In this document: piece after piece, positions 62,085 through 64,000 of the stretch
How the letters are laid out: the number at the start of each line of letters is the position of its first letter
How positions within the stretch are numbered: position 1 is the first letter of the stretch
From: Chlorops oryzae
Taxonomy: Eukaryota > Arthropoda > Insecta > Diptera > Chloropidae
Assembly: GCA_020466095.1 (NCBI GenBank)
Contig: CM035808.1
Location: 35,853,502-35,917,501, forward strand
Direction of reading: 5' to 3'
Length of the DNA: 64,000 bases
Position numbers and translations under genes: made by a program
Notes under the pieces: model-generated
What the model saw: the letters and a program-made list of their open reading frames with translations, nothing else
Told to the model about the DNA's origin: nothing
The model's database searches: none

Positions 62085-62690
62085 GGGTGATCCATTTGTG
62101 AAGGTAAACCGGTCGGGAACTGATAGAGGAGGTCAGAACTAACAAAAACTCGTATGTAAGAAGTCGAAAAAAATCAGGGTTGTCACAGAATCCGATAGCT
62201 GTCGGAATCGGAATTTTAGTTGCCTCAATTTTCATATATTTTTCATAGACAGCCGGATAAAATAGGGTCCTGTGCAATTAAGACATAATAGTTGCGATTC
62301 AAAACCAAAAACAACAAAATTTGTAAATTCTGTATGAAATTCGATCGGTTTTTATTCCGATTCCGACAGCTATCGGATTCTGTGTCACCCCTGAATAACT
62401 CTCCCACGTTAATGGTTTGTTGTACAAAAAAAGCTTTAATACAATTTGAAAGCCAATTGTATGTGCTTTTAGGCAAAATGAAAATAATGGTAAAAATTTG
62501 ACCCATTGAGGCAAAAATAAACGGTCAAATTGGAAAATTCTGAAAAAACTTTCAATTTTTTTACTTTGGAAGCCATTTTGGTATGATAAGTGTCCAATTA
62601 ACACCCAAATTTTTTATTTTATTCAAAATGCTGGATCAAATTCCTTTAATTTGGTACCCCATATGTCTAATAAACTTTTGGAAATTAAGA
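62085..62690 (-). repeat. Dispersed repeat ending CACCCTGTATA, minus copy, interrupted by a MITE
   Basis: On the minus strand it follows the same order of blocks as 15585-15915 and ends ATCACCCTGTATA (62079-62091 on +). About 220 bp at 62175-62393 are absent from the 15.6-kb copy; that segment is a distinct MITE. Confidence 0.7.
62175..62393. mobile_element. MITE nested in the CACCCTGTATA repeat
   Basis: The terminal inverted repeats are 40 bp, 62175-62214 and 62354-62393, with 38 matches. The ends are CAGGGTTGTCACAGAATCCG and CGGATTCTGTGTCACCCCTG. The core arm is itself partly palindromic (CCGATAGCTGTCGG). AAT abuts both ends, but no 8-bp duplication is visible, so the superfamily is open; CAGGG-type ends favour hAT. 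Confidence 0.85.
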
Positions 62691-62905
62691 TGAGAAAATT
62701 AAATATCTAAATGATCATCTATCCGACTGCTATCAATGAAATCGAACTTATTAGATTTGATACAGTAGAACTACCTTAACTACATTTATATACTTATATG
62801 TATATGTACATATTGTAAATTTTTGATCGAAAATCCCTTCTGAATGCAGAACGAAATCTCCTCAAAAAGGTTACCAACATCTCTGCCTTCTTGAATTTGA
62901 ACCTA

Positions 62906-63083
62906 ACAACGTCGGATTCAGGCAATTTGTCGCCCTAGGCAGTTTGCGACTTTGTCGCCTCAGACAGCAGCCTAATTTTCGCCTTTTCAGTTATTGATGC
63001 ACTGACCGTCAGAATTTGCCGCCCCTGAAAAATTGCCGCCCTAGGCAGCTGCCTATGTTGCCTAATCGGTAAATCCGCGACTT
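62906..63083. mobile_element. Older copy of the 54695-54870 hAT-type element
   Basis: It shares GCCCTAGGCAGTTTGC-like, GCCTCAGACAGCAGCCTAAT, GTCAGAATTTGCCGCCCCTG and GCCCTAGGCAGCTGC blocks with 54695-54870. Ends have drifted (CAACGTCGGATT and AAATCCGCGACTT) and no target duplication remains. Confidence 0.8.
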
Positions 63084-64000
63084 AGGCTTTGCAGAACTAA
63101 CTCAAGTCTAATTCAAACTATCCAAAAATAATTGAAATATCTCTCTTGTTATCTTTGGCGAATCGTGAGCGAGTGCGTACCTACCATCTGACTCCCCTAT
63201 AGTGTCTGTATTGTATGTCAATTCGTCATCCTCTATCAAAAGACTTTAATAGTGCCCAAATGTGTTAATTGAATTTCTCGAACAAGGCTAATTCCCAGCG
63301 TCTGTTCTCACTTAAGTCGTACAATTAACCCCTCCGAAAGGCGTGCCTCGCACATCAATTCCGAATAAAAACGCCTACAAATGTCAAAATAATTCGAACG
63401 GAAATTTTAAAGTTTGTCCGTGAACTGCCGACGAAGAAGATTAAGTCATGGATTTACTCGCACATTAATTCATATTCGGAAGCTAAACAACGCGTGCGAC
63501 AACATAATCAAACAAATCGCGCTAGAAAAACATAGGGGAAGACACGTCGCGCCGCGGCGCTGGCAATGGTCCCGCAAACATTTCCAGTGAAAACACACGA
63601 CACCGCGCTCGCGATGGGAGCGAACGGGGCACGCAGGGGGGAAAGGAAAACTACTCGAAGAAGACATATCACTCGAGAAAACAAATTCAACACCCTTTAA
63701 CAAGCCGACAGTGTCAAAATCGAAAATACTCGAACGAAGAAAAGTTTTCCTGATGGAAATTGGAGCGCTCGCACTTAAGACGTAAATTATACGAGTATGT
63801 AGCACGGTGGAGCATGCTATTTAGTTGGGAATCTCTTTCGTTATTTACGGCACATTCTACTACTTGCGTGTTTAGTGTTTAGTCGGGCCGTCGATGTGAC
63901 ATTGTGGCGTGCGGGTGGCGCGCCCATATCACGCGCTAAGCGTGCTCTCTCTAGTTCTCCGTCAACACTTAAGACGAGTCACGAGCCGAAAGTCCTTTTT
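63084..64000. other. Intergenic spacer, GC-richer at the right edge
   Basis: No gene is supported. 63530-63660 and 63890-63970 are richer in CpG than the rest of the window. Minus-strand open frames at 63470-63805 lack recognisable domains. Confidence 0.4.

Overview
This window is eukaryotic DNA from a higher (cyclorrhaphan) fly. It has very low coding density, AT-rich spacers, a GT-AG intron and dipteran repeats: a mariner 5' end of the irritans type, hAT relics, and elements ending in ...GGGTATAAAA. A tephritid-like fruit fly is my best guess, but only 'fly' is well supported. The single convincing protein-coding gene is runt (run), on the + strand at 17654-19575.

The runt gene has two coding exons, 17654-18278 and 18593-19575, split by a 314-bp intron. 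They encode a 535-residue transcription factor with a complete Runt DNA-binding domain (about residues 78-205). All ten DNA-contact residues known from RUNX1 are present at a constant offset of 28. The protein ends in VWRPY, which recruits Groucho. The upstream 17 kb and downstream 44 kb hold no other gene that I can defend. A gene desert of this kind fits a pair-rule gene with extended cis-regulation.

The rest is repeat-rich. Several short non-autonomous DNA transposons can be delimited to the base. There are hAT-type elements with perfect 8-bp target duplications at 6291-6535, 53228-53630 and 54695-54870, and a second copy of the first at 50113-50263 with a 7/8 duplication. Two piggyBac-like elements at TTAA sites lie at 13604-13930 and 60006-60448. 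A near-palindromic element with a 9-bp duplication lies at 45641-45834. A family with CAGCCC...GGGCTG ends has copies at 6042-6262, 12914-13302 and 61730-62056, plus a partial copy near 8085-8462. A MITE nested inside an older repeat lies at 62175-62393.

Transposase and retroelement relics are a mariner 5' end (24067), a frameshifted hAT transposase C-terminus (25958-26732), two non-LTR retrotransposon 3' fragments (22930-23260 minus, 43605-44095 plus) and a fragment of an unnamed dispersed arthropod protein family (1910-2150 minus). Larger composite repeats occupy 10411-11602, 30164-32254 and about 40567-41460. Three purine/pyrimidine tracts lie at 27.9, 35.6-36.5 and 59.1 kb; the 1-kb tract at 35.6 kb produces spurious long ORFs on both strands.

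I found no gene cluster or operon-like novel system. The most useful observations are the precisely bounded MITE families, several nested insertions, a one-armed palindrome inside an inverted-repeat element, and signs of uncorrected single-base deletions in repeat copies.
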